Assembly (NCBI GenBank): GCA_036023115.1
Contig: JAYKKT010000064.1
Coordinates: forward strand, 4,459,501 to 4,523,500
DNA: 64,000 bases
Reading direction: 5' to 3'
Origin: Brasenia schreberi
Taxonomy: Eukaryota; Streptophyta; Magnoliopsida; Nymphaeales; Cabombaceae
How positions within the stretch are numbered: position 1 is the stretch's first letter; each line of letters begins with the position of its first letter. The notes under the pieces were generated by a model. That model saw nothing but the letters and a program-made list of their open reading frames with translations, did no database searches and was not told where the DNA came from. Shown one piece after another: positions 1-12,950 of the stretch. A program made the translations under genes and the position numbers.

Positions 1-3000
1 CCTACTTAATTGATTGCAAAGAAGGATGCTGTAATTGTTTTCCGATGTTGAAAGTCTTCTCCGTAGTTTGAGCTTAGTGTGAATGAAGGCTTGATTTTAC
101 TTTTTCTTGGTTGGAGATACTCAAACTTGTATGTATGCGGGCAGCCTCAGCTGATTCTCCTTGTAAGTTCCCTTTCTTCACATCCGTTTGATTTATCATG
201 ATTTGATTCAAATCCAACAGTAGCGATGGGCTTCAACATGCTTAGATTAGTGAATATCAACTTTCAGAACATCAAAACCTAACCTGTTTCAGTAGGTTTC
301 TCACGGTGCAACTTATGTCTTACACACACATATATGGTTCAGTTTGGACTGAACCATGGGAACCCAAAAAATCAAGATATGTACTTTTGCTATTGAACCT
401 ATAAGTTTGTAATTGAGAGGTATTAGCATGTATATAATTTGTTAAGGTGGTAACACAAGGTAGAAACTAGTGTGGTCAAATATTCATACTGTTCCTTGAG
501 TTGATGTGATTTTCACAGAATGTTTTCTTGAGTTATCCTAGAGTTCGATGCCAATGATTATAGATGGCGTGTGTAAGGAACAGCTCCTTAAATGCCTCAA
601 CGATGTCTGCCACAGTCCACCAAGTCGAATCTTCTATAACAAGAAAATAGGCATCTTAGCTCTTCCTGATCTCCACAGAATAGCGAATCGAAAATTGCTG
701 AGAAAATGAAATAATTCTTGAATATGTATCATAATCATCCCACAAAGGCATTTTTATCTTTGTACAAACTGGGGTTTATATGGAGGAAGACCATCAACAG
801 CCACAAGGATCCAAACGGCTAGATTTCTAGCTGTTGGAGACCAGGTCTAAAAGACGGGAAAAAATACAAAACAATTTTTAAATTACATTTAACAGTGAGT
901 TGCAAGATAAAATAACAAAGGTGCCATATCTCAGGATTCCATTTCTATGTCTGATCTTCTCAATATAATCCCCTTGCAAGTGAGGGAAAACTGAGAAATT
1001 CACAAAGGGCCTTGAAAAAAACTACTGGTATGGTGCATCGTGAACAATTCTAATATTCTTTACTTCTGTTCCTCAACTATTGGGTTGCTCAAGTATAATT
1101 ATGTAATGGGGATTAGTCATGAGTTATTAGTGCTTGCTTACCTAATTGATGTACTTGGAGTTTAGACATGACATATTTTGCTCAACTTCCTATTCACCTA
1201 AGTTCTTGTTGCTACATTTTATAACTTAGTTGTACCTATGTTTTTTCTTCAACTACAATTAGTAATCGTCAAAGAATGAAGTCACAAAGTATAATCTTCA
1301 AACAAAGTAGAAAAAGTGTTTCAACAGAAGGTTGGGGGTGAAAGATGTGTATCTGTACCTATCATGTATAAGGGGCTTGATCTTGTAGGTTGCTATTTTC
1401 AAATAGTTGAAACCTGTCCCTTACTAATTGGAAGCAAAGTAAATAACAGATTATATGATGACTTAATTTTCCACCTTTCTATTGTGATGATTGTTATTAT
1501 TATCATTAGCTGTTCTTTTTACATGAACCCACATGCAGCTAGCTTTTGCAACACTAACAGGAACTGTAAAAGTATTCAACTTGTGATCTCATAGAGATAT
1601 TCTACTGCCTGTTAATGTTTTCGAGTAATCCCTTGTTGATTTTTTGTTATTAACTTGTCCTTTTCGTATAGTGTTACCAAAGGCATACCTCTCTACGTCT
1701 CACGCTCAAGGAGACGAGTCTTACGCTCATCTCTTATACAAAATGCACGCGTGAGGTATGCGCCTCTTATATAAAGGAGATGTGCGAGACGTGTGTCTCT
1801 CTTGCATAGGAGACACACCCATGGTGCGATGTGTTTTCTATGCAAAAGAGATACACCATCTTTTTTTCTTTTTTCTTTTTTAAGAAAAAAGAGGAAGAGA
1901 GGAGAGCTATAACAGGCTCTAACGGTACAAAAGAACAGAGAGAGTGGGGAGAGACACGACCAGCGGTTGCCGAGGACGAAGAGAGAGGGAGAAAGGGGTG
2001 ACTGGTTTTAGTGGCCGGTTCGGGATGAGAGAGAGAGATGGTAAGCAGACTCCCATTAATTCGTGGAGAGAAAGAGAGAGGAGAGAGTGGTGGGTGCTGG
2101 GTAAACAAGAGTATTGTGGAAAAGTTGTGGATTTAGTAACAATGTTCAGCAAAACTGTATATTCTTTCAGGTCATTTCTTCTTTTCTTTCAAAGTTTTAA
2201 AAATGATGAATTAATTGGTTTTTATTGAAGAAATATAAAAAGAACAATTAACATTCTGCTATTTTAAATATTACGTTATGCGCTTTTGATTGTGATAAAC
2301 AAGAGGAACTTACTGATTATTTACCATCCACTCTTTAAATCTAAAGTATTATCAATAAAAAACAAAGGTAAATGAAAACGTTATTGTTTTCTATTAAAAT
2401 GGCCTAGGATTTATCTATTTTTTCTTTCCTGCAAAACTACCAAGTATAAGCTTTCCGGTAAACTTCTCACAGCAGAAGGAAACAGCTGAAGTCTGCACTG
2501 CAACCATGACATAGATCTAGTACAAGCAGCATACTGAATCATGCAAAACTCCCCTTCTGCTATGTACTAGCTTTGCTCAAGCAGCTTCTGCACCAAATGC
2601 TGCTTGGCCTATGAAATTCATAGGAAGGTTTTATCATGATTTGTGTTTCTTTTGTGTGCGGAGTTTTGCCCTTTGGTTATATTCTTTATTTGTTTGTATT
2701 CCATAACTCATGCAGACTTGAGTAGCACAATACAAGTCAAGTCCTAAAGTGAAATTTGTAAATTTGGGGCCTAAAACGTTCGAAGTGTCTATTTGAGGCC
2801 TAGAAAGAGTTTAAAGTTCAGGGGCGTAAGGCGGTCGTGGTAGTGGCCTTGCCCGCAAGCCACAGTTTGAAATATGATTGCAAAGAAACTTATTCTGAAG
2901 GTGTCCCATAATACAACACACAGTGATAGATATTCTGGCTGCATCCTTTCCTAGTATCTCTTTCTCTTGCAGTCTCAACTTGATATCTAAGTGGACTGAT

Positions 3001-5340
3001 GGCAAGGAAACTGGAAAAGGATAATTTCCTTGCAAACGAAACATGTGGGTATTGGAATGAAATAGTTGACAAAAGGTATTCGATCTTTCCTTGGAAGTTT
3101 TAGTATACATTTATTTCCAGCTTCTTCCACAAAGAGGTAGATGCTATTATTATTATTATTATTACCATATTTGCTCACCCATTGCTTTTGGATAGCATGA
3201 GCATAATAAAAGTATTCTCGTGCTTTTCTAAAGCTCTTTACAAATTTTGAAGGTTTACTCATGTCACCCCAAAGCAATGTGTGTGAATGGAGAGTTATAT
3301 TTGTGCATAATCCAATTTTCTTATATATATATATATGAATCACATGTGTCATTGTACCTTTGTATTTTTATTTAATGCATTAAATGTAAAGTAATTCGAA
3401 TTTTCATAGTTGATCTCAACAATTAAACATTAAAAATATTTTTGTACAAAATTATGTATTAAAAGGCATTATGCAGCTAAGATACCCTTACATATATAGG
3501 CCGTACTCGTTCTGTTACATGCTCGAGAAAAGTGAACCCGTCCCGTTAAGGTTTGGGTTGTGCTCGGATTCGCCTGTTTTCGACGTCAAATAATCGTTGG
3601 TACAAACGCGGCCCAGAAAAGTCCATCTTGCGCCCCAACCAAAGTGACTCAAAAACAGAAAAAGAAACAGGTTGTTCTTCGTTTCACCTGAATTTGGCAT
3701 GAACCCAAAGTGACACTTCACGGACACGACCCAAACACAAATTTACTTGCAATTCTAGAATCAGTTATGGTGATTTGGAAAATTATCTACGGCCTCACTG
3801 CTGATCAGTTGCCATCAACTAGACCTGGCTAGTTCCGGGTAAACTAGGGCTGGTGGTTTCAGTTCCACCCCAAACCAAAATCGGAATCAAGCCGGTCCCG
3901 TTCTGGGTCTTATTCCAGTTCAATCAACTGCCCCGTTAGATTCTACTCTTGTTCCAATTGAATTTTTGGTGGAATAAAAGTGAGATTTTAAAATTGGAGC
4001 CAAGAAAAAAGACTTGACGTATCTTCTTACTAGGATTGGCTCGAACCTGGATCTTGCTTAACCTGGTTTGGTTAAAAACATGAAATCCATTAGTAGTTGT
4101 ACAGGATACTGATTATCAGTCACATGTATTTTACTCCTTATTCCCAGCTTCAAACCTGATCGCAATGTATCAACATTTTCGGTTTGTACTTCGTGGTCGT
4201 GATTGGCGGTGTTTTTGGTATGGTTTGGTTCAGTTTCAGGTTGAACTTCGGATCAAACCAATATAATCGATTCAGTTTCAGGTTAAATGTCATAACAAAC
4301 AATAAACCACATGAGAATTTAGTGAAGCAAACTTATACATTTTTGTATCAGCATATGTATTTGTGCATTTTGTAAGTAATTTTATGTTTTCTTCTTGGTT
4401 CTTTCAGCCCTTGCCTTCTATGAGGTGTTACAGTTCATGGTTAATTAGATAGATTATCTATGCTATGCTGAAGGACACACACATATATATGTGTGTGCAT
4501 GTGTGTATATATATATAAACATACACACACATATAGCTTCAACCTTTAAACCATGAAGCACACTACAATTTTGTTTCCTTTCGAACCCAAATCAGACCAC
4601 TTGTTTGGATCAGCTTAATCGGTTCTTTAAAGACCCACAGTCATGATCAAGTAAACTAGTATTACACGACGATGATTGACTCACGTACATATTACATCTT
4701 ATTATAGTTTAATGGGTTTTTCCAATTACTGATATCTAAACAGCTTGCTTCAAGGGAAATCATGATCATCCTTGACACTTGATCATTTTCTTTTCTTTGG
4801 GAGCTTTCACTAATTGGAATGACTCTTCAACTCATTAATGATCTTCAATCCACACCGTACTCCCTATGATGCACGAAAACTCTCGCGTTTCGAAATGAAA
4901 CAGAAACCTCAAATGTGTACAAAACGTTTCGGCTGGGCTCAATGCATTTTGTTTTGAAAGAAGTGGCTACCACATCTGCTTGCATCTCTCATGTTAATGT
5001 TTTCTTTTGCCATTTGGTTTCCATGATATATATATATGTATGTATGTATGTATGTGTGTGTGTGTGTGCGTGTGTGGAAAATCAGATTTTGTCTATTTCC
5101 GATATATTCATCAATTGTTTCTTTTTGTGGCATTGAGTATAATTTTAAAAAAATTAAAAGTTTTTGAAAAAATATGAAAGACAATATTTTACACTCATGC
5201 TTTAAAAAAAATAATAGTCAAGATTTATGGTAGGCAACATTAGAATGGAAATGATCCAATCACTCATATATATATCAACGAAAAAGTGATTTTTCAAATC
5301 TCTCAAAATAGAATGACTTTAAAAGCCATAGAGATGGTGG
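1..5340. other. Intergenic DNA, no gene seen
   Basis: No reading frame here has a recognisable domain, and the AT-rich frames are short and isolated. The stretch holds an (ATT)n run near 3147-3165, CA/TA-rich runs near 4475-4530 and 5026-5075, and degenerate AACCGA-like sequence near 3820-3950 and 4195-4290. A cluster of imperfect repeats at 1680-1860 is listed separately. Confidence 0.6.
1680..1860. repeat. Cluster of imperfect CTCTT(A)TA..GGAGA repeats
   Basis: Several related units follow one another: variants of CTCTTATACA, CTCTTATATAAAGGAGATG, TCTCTTGCATAGGAGACAC and TCTATGCAAAAGAGATAC, mixed with GAGACG / CGTCTC inverted copies. The units share a pattern of CTCTT, a TATA or GCAT core, then GGAGA, so each is also weakly palindromic. 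No coding potential is apparent. It may be a degraded minisatellite or a short mobile-element relic. No known family is recognised. Confidence 0.4.
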
Positions 5341-5450
5341 TATCTTATCCAAAGTGTCATTCCAGGTGACAGGGTGCTCTAACACCCTTATGCTGGTGGG
5401 GAGTTCTAATCCCAGGGGGTGCTTGTGTATATTAGGTTTTAGCTTGTCTT
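5340..5450 (+). repeat. tRNA-derived SINE-like relic
   Basis: The segment GGTGACAGGGTGCTCTAA, then CACCCTTATGCTGGTG, then GGGGAGTTCTAATCCC resembles the box A to box B core of the copy at 6870. Box B (GAGTTCTAATCCC) fits the GGTTCRANYCC consensus loosely. Acceptor-stem pairing was not found, so it is not called a tRNA gene. Confidence 0.4.
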
Positions 5451-5708
5451 TTCATAAGAAAAAAAAGAAAAAGAAAGAAGAGATGGTGGTATCTTCGTGA
5501 AGTAGCCCATTGAAGGATTCCTGTTGCTCTCAGTATTGAAGATGAGGTAGATCCTGTGGCCCAAGGTACAATTCGCCTTGGGTATGTGCACCTTGATTCC
5601 CTTTTGCATATGTCATATCTCTCATTGTTTCACTTACTACAAACAATGGGCGACACAAGAAATAAAAAAATTTAAATATTTTTCAGCCAAGGCCTCTCTC
5701 TTTCGTGC

Positions 5709-5828
<120 letters not shown>

Positions 5829-6867
5829 AGTCTTCATATTGGATAATGAAACACTAAGAGGCCAACCTGATTGGCCTCATTAAATGATTATGGATTCTAT
5901 CCTCTAGAGGGCACATCATGATCCAGCATTAGGACCCTCAGTGGCTTTTGTTTTGGAGGCCAACCATGCACCCACTTGTCTCACTATGGCTCCTTCCCCA
6001 ACAGCATCCACACTGCAAACTGCACATGCTTGTCTCTTCGGTCGCTCTCCTGAGGTTGATGAATCTCTCTCTCCCTCCCTCTCTCTCTCTCTCAAGGTGA
6101 CAATGGAGAAGGACACCGATATCTACCACTTGGATAACTAGTAAGACCATGAAGCAGAAAAGTAGGTGTAACAAATGCTGGGTTTCGGGTTATCGTGTTT
6201 GTGCTAAAACAGGTCACTCCAAAAGATAACCCTTTTGTTTTCCTTGCATCACTTCGGATAGGCACCTACTTCCATCGTGCTTTTGTTGACGTTGCGCTAA
6301 AAATGGGTCAACCCAAACACTGCTCGACTCGTGTGTAACTTTAGGTGCACAAGGAATCCTATCACTTTCGAATTACTCGAAGATTTCGTGTTTGAGGTTA
6401 TGTTCGTGTCGTGTCAAGCGAAGCATGGCCGAAACTCTCATCGTATAAACACGAACACATACTGTTATACATAAACGGGTCATCTTTGTCTCAGGTTTCA
6501 AGACTTACTTAGAATTACCACACCAACACAAAAGCTTCCAAATCTTAAAAATAAATCAAAATGGGTACAAACGGCCAAGTTGGGGAGATGATAAGATGAT
6601 AGCATGTCAGTGTCGTGTTATCCATTGGCGTCAAAATCATGTAGACAGCCATCGTGAGCATATGCATGTGTGGACAGTGTGGGAGTCATGGGAAGAAGCA
6701 GACGCACCAAATACATTGCATGAATTAAGGACCGCAAAGCAAGGCCACCGTATGTGCAGCATGCACATGGTAGGCCATGCGCACCCTACTTACTAAAGTT
6801 TGGTGTCCACCAACCATCAAAAATAAATAATGAATTTCTACTTCTTTCAAAGTATAGGGTTGGCTGC

Positions 6868-6965
6868 ACCCGGAATGTTAGCTCAATCGGCAGGGTGCTC
6901 CGACGCCCTTGATGGTGGTGGGGAGTTCAACTCCTAGAGTCTTCTCTTTGGAGTCGGTGGCCGGA
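6868..6965 (+). repeat. tRNA-derived SINE-like unit
   Basis: An RNA polymerase III type internal promoter is visible: box A TTAGCTCAATCGG, and about 35 nt later box B GGGAGTTCAACTCC. Downstream sequence is not tRNA-like and no paired acceptor stem is seen, as expected for a SINE head and not for a functional tRNA. Related units occur at 5340, 9030, 12729 and 21390 and, inverted, at 27940 and 28222. Confidence 0.55.
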
Positions 6966-6969
6966 ACAA

Positions 6970-9025
6970 TGAGTTTATACCAAATTTTAATACATTAAGA
7001 CCGAAATATATTCACCATATGGCCTTTAAACATATATAAGTGGAGACACTCCCTTCTTAGTGGTGATCGTATAATCGTATCTATTTATTTATTCATCCAA
7101 AGCTTGGCACATTGTATTACATATAAACAAGTTCGTTTTATTCACCGTCTTTTTCCCTTTACCTGTTGGGACACCCTTACAAAAATGAATTAATGACCCT
7201 TTCTAGCGTAAACTAGAAAGAAATGACATTAACCTTTCACAGAATGACGACGTTGGACTTGAGCCCCAAAAGGTGGTAGCAGAACCTAGTGCATTGTGTC
7301 AGGGTTTTCTTTGCTATAAGGTTCTAAAAGTTCGGGTGCAAGCTTTGAAGAACCACACTAACTGTTAGTGTGACCCTTCAACCGCGAACTTTATTATGGT
7401 TGTGTAACCAGCCTTTTAAGTGGGAACACTTTGACAACTTCTAGTGCATAGGATGGGGCATTGCCTTAGACATGAAGGCACCCCCTTTGCTTTTGTACTT
7501 AGCATGAGTTCTGCATTTGAGTTATAAGCATGTCGTGGGCCATGCACCTTTATTACTATCAATACAGTCACATTTTTTTCTTATTTACTCTCAAGTTTTC
7601 TTGCTTACTCCAATCGACCCTCCCACTCATTTGTCTTAAGCTTCTGTTGAATCATTGTATCCTTAGTGAAAGACTTATTAAGTTGTGCGCATCCTAGTGG
7701 TGGTCACGAGTTCCAAGTTGTTGGGTGATTCCAATATTGGGGCGTGATATTAGGTTCAATAAAGTTGATCGGTCTCAAAACAGAGTAAGGACGGCTATCG
7801 AGTCAGTGTTCCTTTGAGAATCACCTTGTATGATTCATGCATAGACCAAACAGGTTCGAGCCAATACTTGGACTCATACCACTAACTTAGAGATAGGCCC
7901 AACTAGGGTCAGGTTCTAGACAAGATCTAGACAGTACATCCAATTGACCTCATATCTTGTATCGTAGTAGCACTTGGCTCATAACAGAAAAAGCAAAATC
8001 AGGTTTTAGCCCGGTGTGACCGAGCCGCCACACCCAAGTGGGTTCAGTGGCCAGATCGTAAATTCTGCGGAATAATTGGGTATCTCAGTCTATTCCTGCA
8101 GCAAGACTATTCGGTCGTTTGGCTCATATTTTGTCCCGCCTTTTCCCTTCCTCCTAGCAAACTGGGTTCCGACACGTCACTCTTACGTCCACATCATCAC
8201 CGCGTGGCAAAGCGTTAATCTCTTGCACCCACTCGGGTCACGTCCAAGCAGCTCGGGTCGACGGTTCGGGCGTTTCGGGTTCAGGTGTGAGAGAGAGAGA
8301 GAGATCTTGATTAGGCTCACATGCTACTTAAGCTTGGTAGTGAGCTCAAGCTCGACTCGTTCGTTTGTGAAGCTTCACTCAAGCTCAGCTTGAGCTCGAC
8401 AAGACCAAGCCGAGTTCCGATAGAGTTACATTAGTGGGTCATGCACCGTCGGGTTAAACAAAATTATCGGGTGGTAAGCTTCTTCTTCCACGTCTTGACT
8501 GGCCTAATTAATCAAAAGCCATAAGCAGACTAAAGGGAACTTTCACCCTTAACATGAGCCTTAATTAAGGGCACCAATTAGGGGGCGTACTTGATCAACG
8601 AGAAGAACGTCAATGGCATTAGTCAAAAGGATCCTTACTTTCAAATTGACAATTGTATATATTGCTCGCCATGCTTTACGTTCATATTGACCAACAACAT
8701 TAAGTAGGCGATTAAACAGTGATCGGAACCGAACCGGCCCAAGGCTGGTTCTATAGAAGGTGGAACTGGAACTGAACAGCGTAGTACCCATTCTTGGATC
8801 CAATTTCACCTAATCTGTTCCTGATCTGGTTGAAACCGTCGAGCCGGTTCGGAACTGGTCATGTATAATACAAAGTCCATACAGCATGATTTTTGGCTCC
8901 AAGTTTCCTATCTATTTATACGGGGCCAATGTACAATGGTGATCTATTAGCCCCAGCCTTGAAGGTTTTGAGCAGGGGCTGCTCGGCAAAGGATAATACA
9001 AAGAGAGATGACAGCACAATGAATT
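6970..9025. other. Intergenic DNA, no gene seen
   Basis: No recognisable coding sequence. The stretch around 8150-8410 is GC-richer and rich in CGGGT and GCTCGAGCT-type words but codes for nothing recognised. Degenerate GGTTC/GAACC repeats lie near 8725-8850. Confidence 0.5.
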
Positions 9026-9029
9026 ATAC

Positions 9030-9125
9030 GGCTCACATGGCTAGGGGCTCGACCCACAAGTTGAAAGTCTTGAGTTCGACACCTGGGGTGTGCATCTGGC
9101 TTCAGCTTCTGGTTCGTACCAACGA
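9030..9125 (+). repeat. tRNA-derived SINE-like unit
   Basis: Box A-like GGCTAGGGGCTCGACCC and box B-like GAGTTCGACACC are followed by a GGTGTGCATCTGGCTTC tail shared with the unit at 12729 (GGCATGCATAAGGCTTC). This suggests one SINE family with a conserved body. Confidence 0.5.
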
Positions 9126-10340
9126 AGAAGGTTTAGACGAGCAACTTGTAACATGTGAGAAGGTTTAGACGAGCAACTTGTAACATGTAAATTTAGATAA
9201 TCTGAATTTTAGTGTGAATTACGTGAAACTTTTGTACGTATATATTTCTTATAGAACACAAGACTTTGAGCATTTAGCTAATTGGTTAAAATAGTTTCTG
9301 TCATACACGTACGTAAAAGTTATATATACTTAACTAGACGAGCTAAAATAAGCCAAGCCAAAAGTAAGTTCCGCTCAGCTCCTACAGCTTAATGGGCTAA
9401 CTTGTTTTCGACTCATTTACATGACGAACCAAAGATGAGCAAGAACAGCACGAGCTTAACCGAGCCAAACCACCACAAGCAGCTCAGCTCATGTACCAGC
9501 CCTAAGCTCCCCCTATCAAATAAAAAAAGAAAAGAAAACATTTCCTACAAAATATATATATATATATATGTATATTGCTAGGGTACTCCAGGAGGAGTAA
9601 TTACTCTTGGATTTCTGACTATTGGACCTTGCTCGATCACTAGGTTCGCAGAAGAAACAATTTACCTGAGTTTTTACTTTTAAAATATAAAGAACTTTTT
9701 GCTTTTTGTCATATATTCAGATCATCGGTTGGTCTTAGTCCAACGGTTGAGATCCAAAAGTAGTAGTGTGTATATATATATAGAGAGAGAGAGAGGGGAG
9801 GGTAATTATATCTTTTTGATGCATAATCTTGCATAAACATGTTTTTATAGTTCGGTGTTAATGGTTGAGATAATAAAATAAAAAGTATTTAATGTATATG
9901 GTGAAAATGCAACCTTTATAATGATACATTTAATTCAAATGTTTATTGTCGATCATGTCAATTTAATGACAGAGATGTTTATGCAAGATTAAACCCTAAA
10001 AGATATTATGCATTTACTATTCTTTATATATATATATATATGCGCTAAAATGTAAGTAGAGTTGTATTTTTCGGGTAGATGGCCTCTTCTGGAAAATCTT
10101 TCGTGACGTTTGCGGAAGATTTTCATGTATGCGTTATGGGGACCATTTGGTGCAAAATGGTTCTCAGCCAACGGAGAACGCATGTGCAGTGGGTCCCGTG
10201 ACATCTTCGGCGAGCATTTGCATCTGCCTCCTCCTCTTCTACATTAACTTCAATAAGTCTTAATTGGCCTACAGAAACTTTGAGAGTCCCTAGCCTTTTG
10301 TCTCTTTGTACTAAAATAATTCGTGTCATCAATTCTCTCT
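9126..10340. other. Intergenic DNA upstream of the expansin
   Basis: A near-perfect tandem duplication of about 33 bp (unit containing GGTTTAGACGAGCAACTTG) lies at 9126-9190. Short TA runs follow near 9551 and 10026. No gene is recognised. The last few hundred bases are presumably the expansin promoter. Confidence 0.5.
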
Positions 10341-10353
10341 CCCTTTTCTGATG

Positions 10354-10361
10354 TATAAATA
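10354..10361 (+). promoter_or_regulatory. Candidate TATA box of the expansin gene
   Basis: TATAAATA lies about 215 bp upstream of the expansin ATG, followed about 25-35 bp later by CA/CT-rich sequence suited to a transcription start. That would give a 5' leader of roughly 180 nt. Confidence 0.6.
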
Positions 10362-10568
10362 GGCCCTCACCATCCTCAGCCCAACTCAAACCCCAACCAA
10401 ACTGGTGAAGATCTTCAAGTTCTCCGGCGATCGATTTCGAATTCGTGTTCGAATTCAATCTCGCAAGTTTGTTTCATCTCTCCCTATCGGGTGACGTCCA
10501 ACAACCCGAAAATCTGCCATCGATCCGTCCATTTGTTTCTTTCCTCTTATCTCTACAGTTAGCCTGCA

Positions 10569-11746
10569 ATGACTTCTCTTAGTTCCTCACTCTTCATCTT
10601 CTTCTTGAGTTTGCTCTTCTTTTATCCTTCGGGCTCCAATGGCGACTACGGATGGCAAGGCGGCCACGCAACTTTCTATGGTGGTGGTGATGCTTCTGGG
10701 ACTATGGGTGAGTCTGCCAAAAATGCCGTTTCGCGATGGCCTCATTTTGAGCCTATATATATATATATAGGCATTTATTGGAGATTTTAATGTGTAAACG
10801 TCTGTTTGGAGCAGGAGGGGCATGTGGGTATGGAAACCTGTACAGCCAGGGCTATGGCACACTGACTGCTGCATTGAGCACTGCCTTGTTCAATGATGGA
10901 CTCAGCTGCGGGTCATGCTATGAGATGAAGTGCAACGACGATCCCAGGTGGTGTTTGCCCGGCACCATCACCGTGACGGCGACGAACTTCTGCCCGCCGA
11001 ACTTCGCCTTGCCGAATAACAATGGTGGGTGGTGCAACCCCCCATTGCAGCACTTTGACCTGGCTGAGCCTGCTTTCCTGCAGATTGCTCAGTACAGAGC
11101 TGGAATCGTCCCAATTGCATTCAGGAGGTAAAGAATTGGCATCATCTCAATTGACTCATTATCTGCATAATAATTCGAAATTTTACAAATAATGATAAGC
11201 TAAGCTATTCACAAGACACTCCCTACATCTTTTCAAAATTATGATTACCCTCCTGCTTTATTTGAACATGTTTCAAACAACCTCCTCAGAGTCAATTATT
11301 TTTGGGATTTTTTAATATGTATTTTAGTTGCAATATGTATCGTACCGTAGCATATTGTTGGGTCTCCGATACGAGATTTGATACTTAATTACAAGACGGC
11401 CTATAATTCTAATGTAAACTTTTGACTGGTTCCTGAACACAGGGTCCCATGTGTGAAGAAAGGTGGAATAAGGTTCACAATCAACGGCCACTCTTACTTC
11501 AATCTGGTTCTCATCACCAACGTGGGAGGTGCAGGAGATGTGCATGCAGTGTCTATCAAGGGATCTAGAACCGGATGGCAGCCCATGTCAAGGAACTGGG
11601 GCCAGAACTGGCAGAGCAATTCATATCTCAATGGCCAATCCCTCTCTTTCCAAGTGACAACCAGCGACGGCCGGACCGTGACCAGCTACAACGTCGTGCC
11701 GGGCAATTGGCAGTTCGGCCAGACCTTCCAAGGTGGCCAATTCTAA
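10569..11746 (+). CDS. EXPA: Alpha-expansin (EXPA), three exons
   Basis: Exons 10569-10707, 10815-11127 and 11443-11746 join at GT-AG sites into a 251-residue protein, the usual EXPA length. Residues 1-25 form a hydrophobic signal peptide for secretion to the wall. A double-psi beta-barrel domain follows, with the [10 protein letters not shown] start at 47-56, conserved cysteines at 50, 78, 81, 86, 93, 106, 120 and 154, and the HFD motif at 126-128. The C-terminal CBM63-like domain (about 152-251) carries aromatic residues in the GWQPM, NWGQNW and GNWQFG segments. Family knowledge: alpha-expansins loosen cellulose-xyloglucan contacts non-enzymatically at acid pH during cell growth. Both introns lie at positions usual for EXPA genes, and no lesion is seen. 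The closest paralogue class cannot be assigned without a tree. Confidence 0.95.
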
Positions 11747-12100
11747 TCACAAGGACAAGCAAACCCAAATAATAATTCTTTTGTATTTGGTAGAAAAATT
11801 GAGTGGCAAGCAAGGATTTTAGTGCTCGGGGCCATGAAAGCTGAGGTGATTTTCATGCACCCGCTTGGCCTTAGTATAAGATTGCTGTGGGTATACAGCT
11901 ACTAAGTATAATATTGTGTGGGTATATATATTTATATTTCTAGATTAGTATATGAGGGTGTGTGTATATGATATTCTTTTAGCATGTTGCCCTGGGCGTA
12001 TAAGAAGCACAGTGAAAGTTTGTATCAGTAATTTAGTGTGGTTTGTAGATTCATTGCAAGCTCTTTTATGTAAGGCTTTTAGTGCAATGAAAAGGATGAT
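11747..12100 (+). other. Probable expansin 3' untranslated region
   Basis: The AT-rich sequence after the stop contains AATAATAAT and AATATTG-type words and T-rich tracts that could serve polyadenylation, but no single signal stands out. Confidence 0.4.
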
Positions 12101-12728
12101 ATTATGTAAAGCCCTTCTTCTCTACCAATGTAGCATAGCAGATGAACCGTAGGAATGGCAATATTGACCCAGCCCATGCAACCCTGAGCTGGTGAGAATA
12201 GGGTTCGGATATGGGGATAAGATGCCTCAACCCGAATGCAACCTAGATCTTGCCCTGACCCATAACCAACATACATACATATATGAAAAGACTGATATAT
12301 GCTAAAACATTTAAGTACTAACAAATCCAAACAAGTTTCGATCATCAATCTTTGATGATGATAGGTGGTTAAGAATTGAAATTTAAAAAATAAAAATACC
12401 TATACGAACAAAGTGTACCTGCAAAAAGTATACATATACTTTTTACTTTATAGATTCAAACTCAATCATTCGTCAAAAAAGATAGATAGTGAATTTGTTT
12501 GGTTTTACTAATACTTAAATATATTAACATATACCAGTGTCTCCATATATACATACACATAACCCCATAACCATGCCAGTACCCATTAGACACGAACCCA
12601 TACCCACCCCATCAAGGTTCGGGTTGGAGCAGTGTATAGGTATATGCCAGTACCCATTTGAAAGACGCTCTGGGTGTTGTTTCTCTTTTAACTCTGATCC
12701 ACTATGATTTGATACTAACACCATTTAG

Positions 12729-12830
12729 AGCACAAGGTGTTAGCTCGTCTGTTCACTCATTGAAGGTCATGAGTTCAATACCCGAGGCATGCATAAGGCT
12801 TCAGACTCCCCACTGTACCAGAAAAAAAAA
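12729..12830 (+). repeat. tRNA-derived SINE-like unit with A-tail
   Basis: Box A GTTAGCTCGTCTG and box B GAGTTCAATACCC are about 35 nt apart. They are followed by the same GCATGCATAAGGCTTC body as the unit at 9030 and by a run of nine A residues. This order of tRNA head, body and A-tail is that of a SINE. Confidence 0.6.
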
Positions 12831-12928
12831 ATCTCAACAATCCTCAATCAAATCAAACCTAATATTTCTCCGTGCTAGTACTTGGGTACTTCAGTTACGG
12901 CAGAGTACCCATATCGAGTACTTACTTG

Positions 12929-12950
12929 GTATTGGTACACGTACCAATAC
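12929..12950. repeat. Perfect 10-bp inverted repeat
   Basis: GTATTGGTAC and GTACCAATAC face each other across a 2-nt AC spacer and could form a short hairpin or cruciform. ACTTGGGTAC occurs on both sides, so the palindrome sits inside a local GTAC-rich duplication. Confidence 0.7.

Noticed and set aside
6868..6965. Possible tRNA gene
   Set aside because: Box A and box B are good, but no acceptor or anticodon stem pairs; repeated copies with a shared non-tRNA body point to a SINE.
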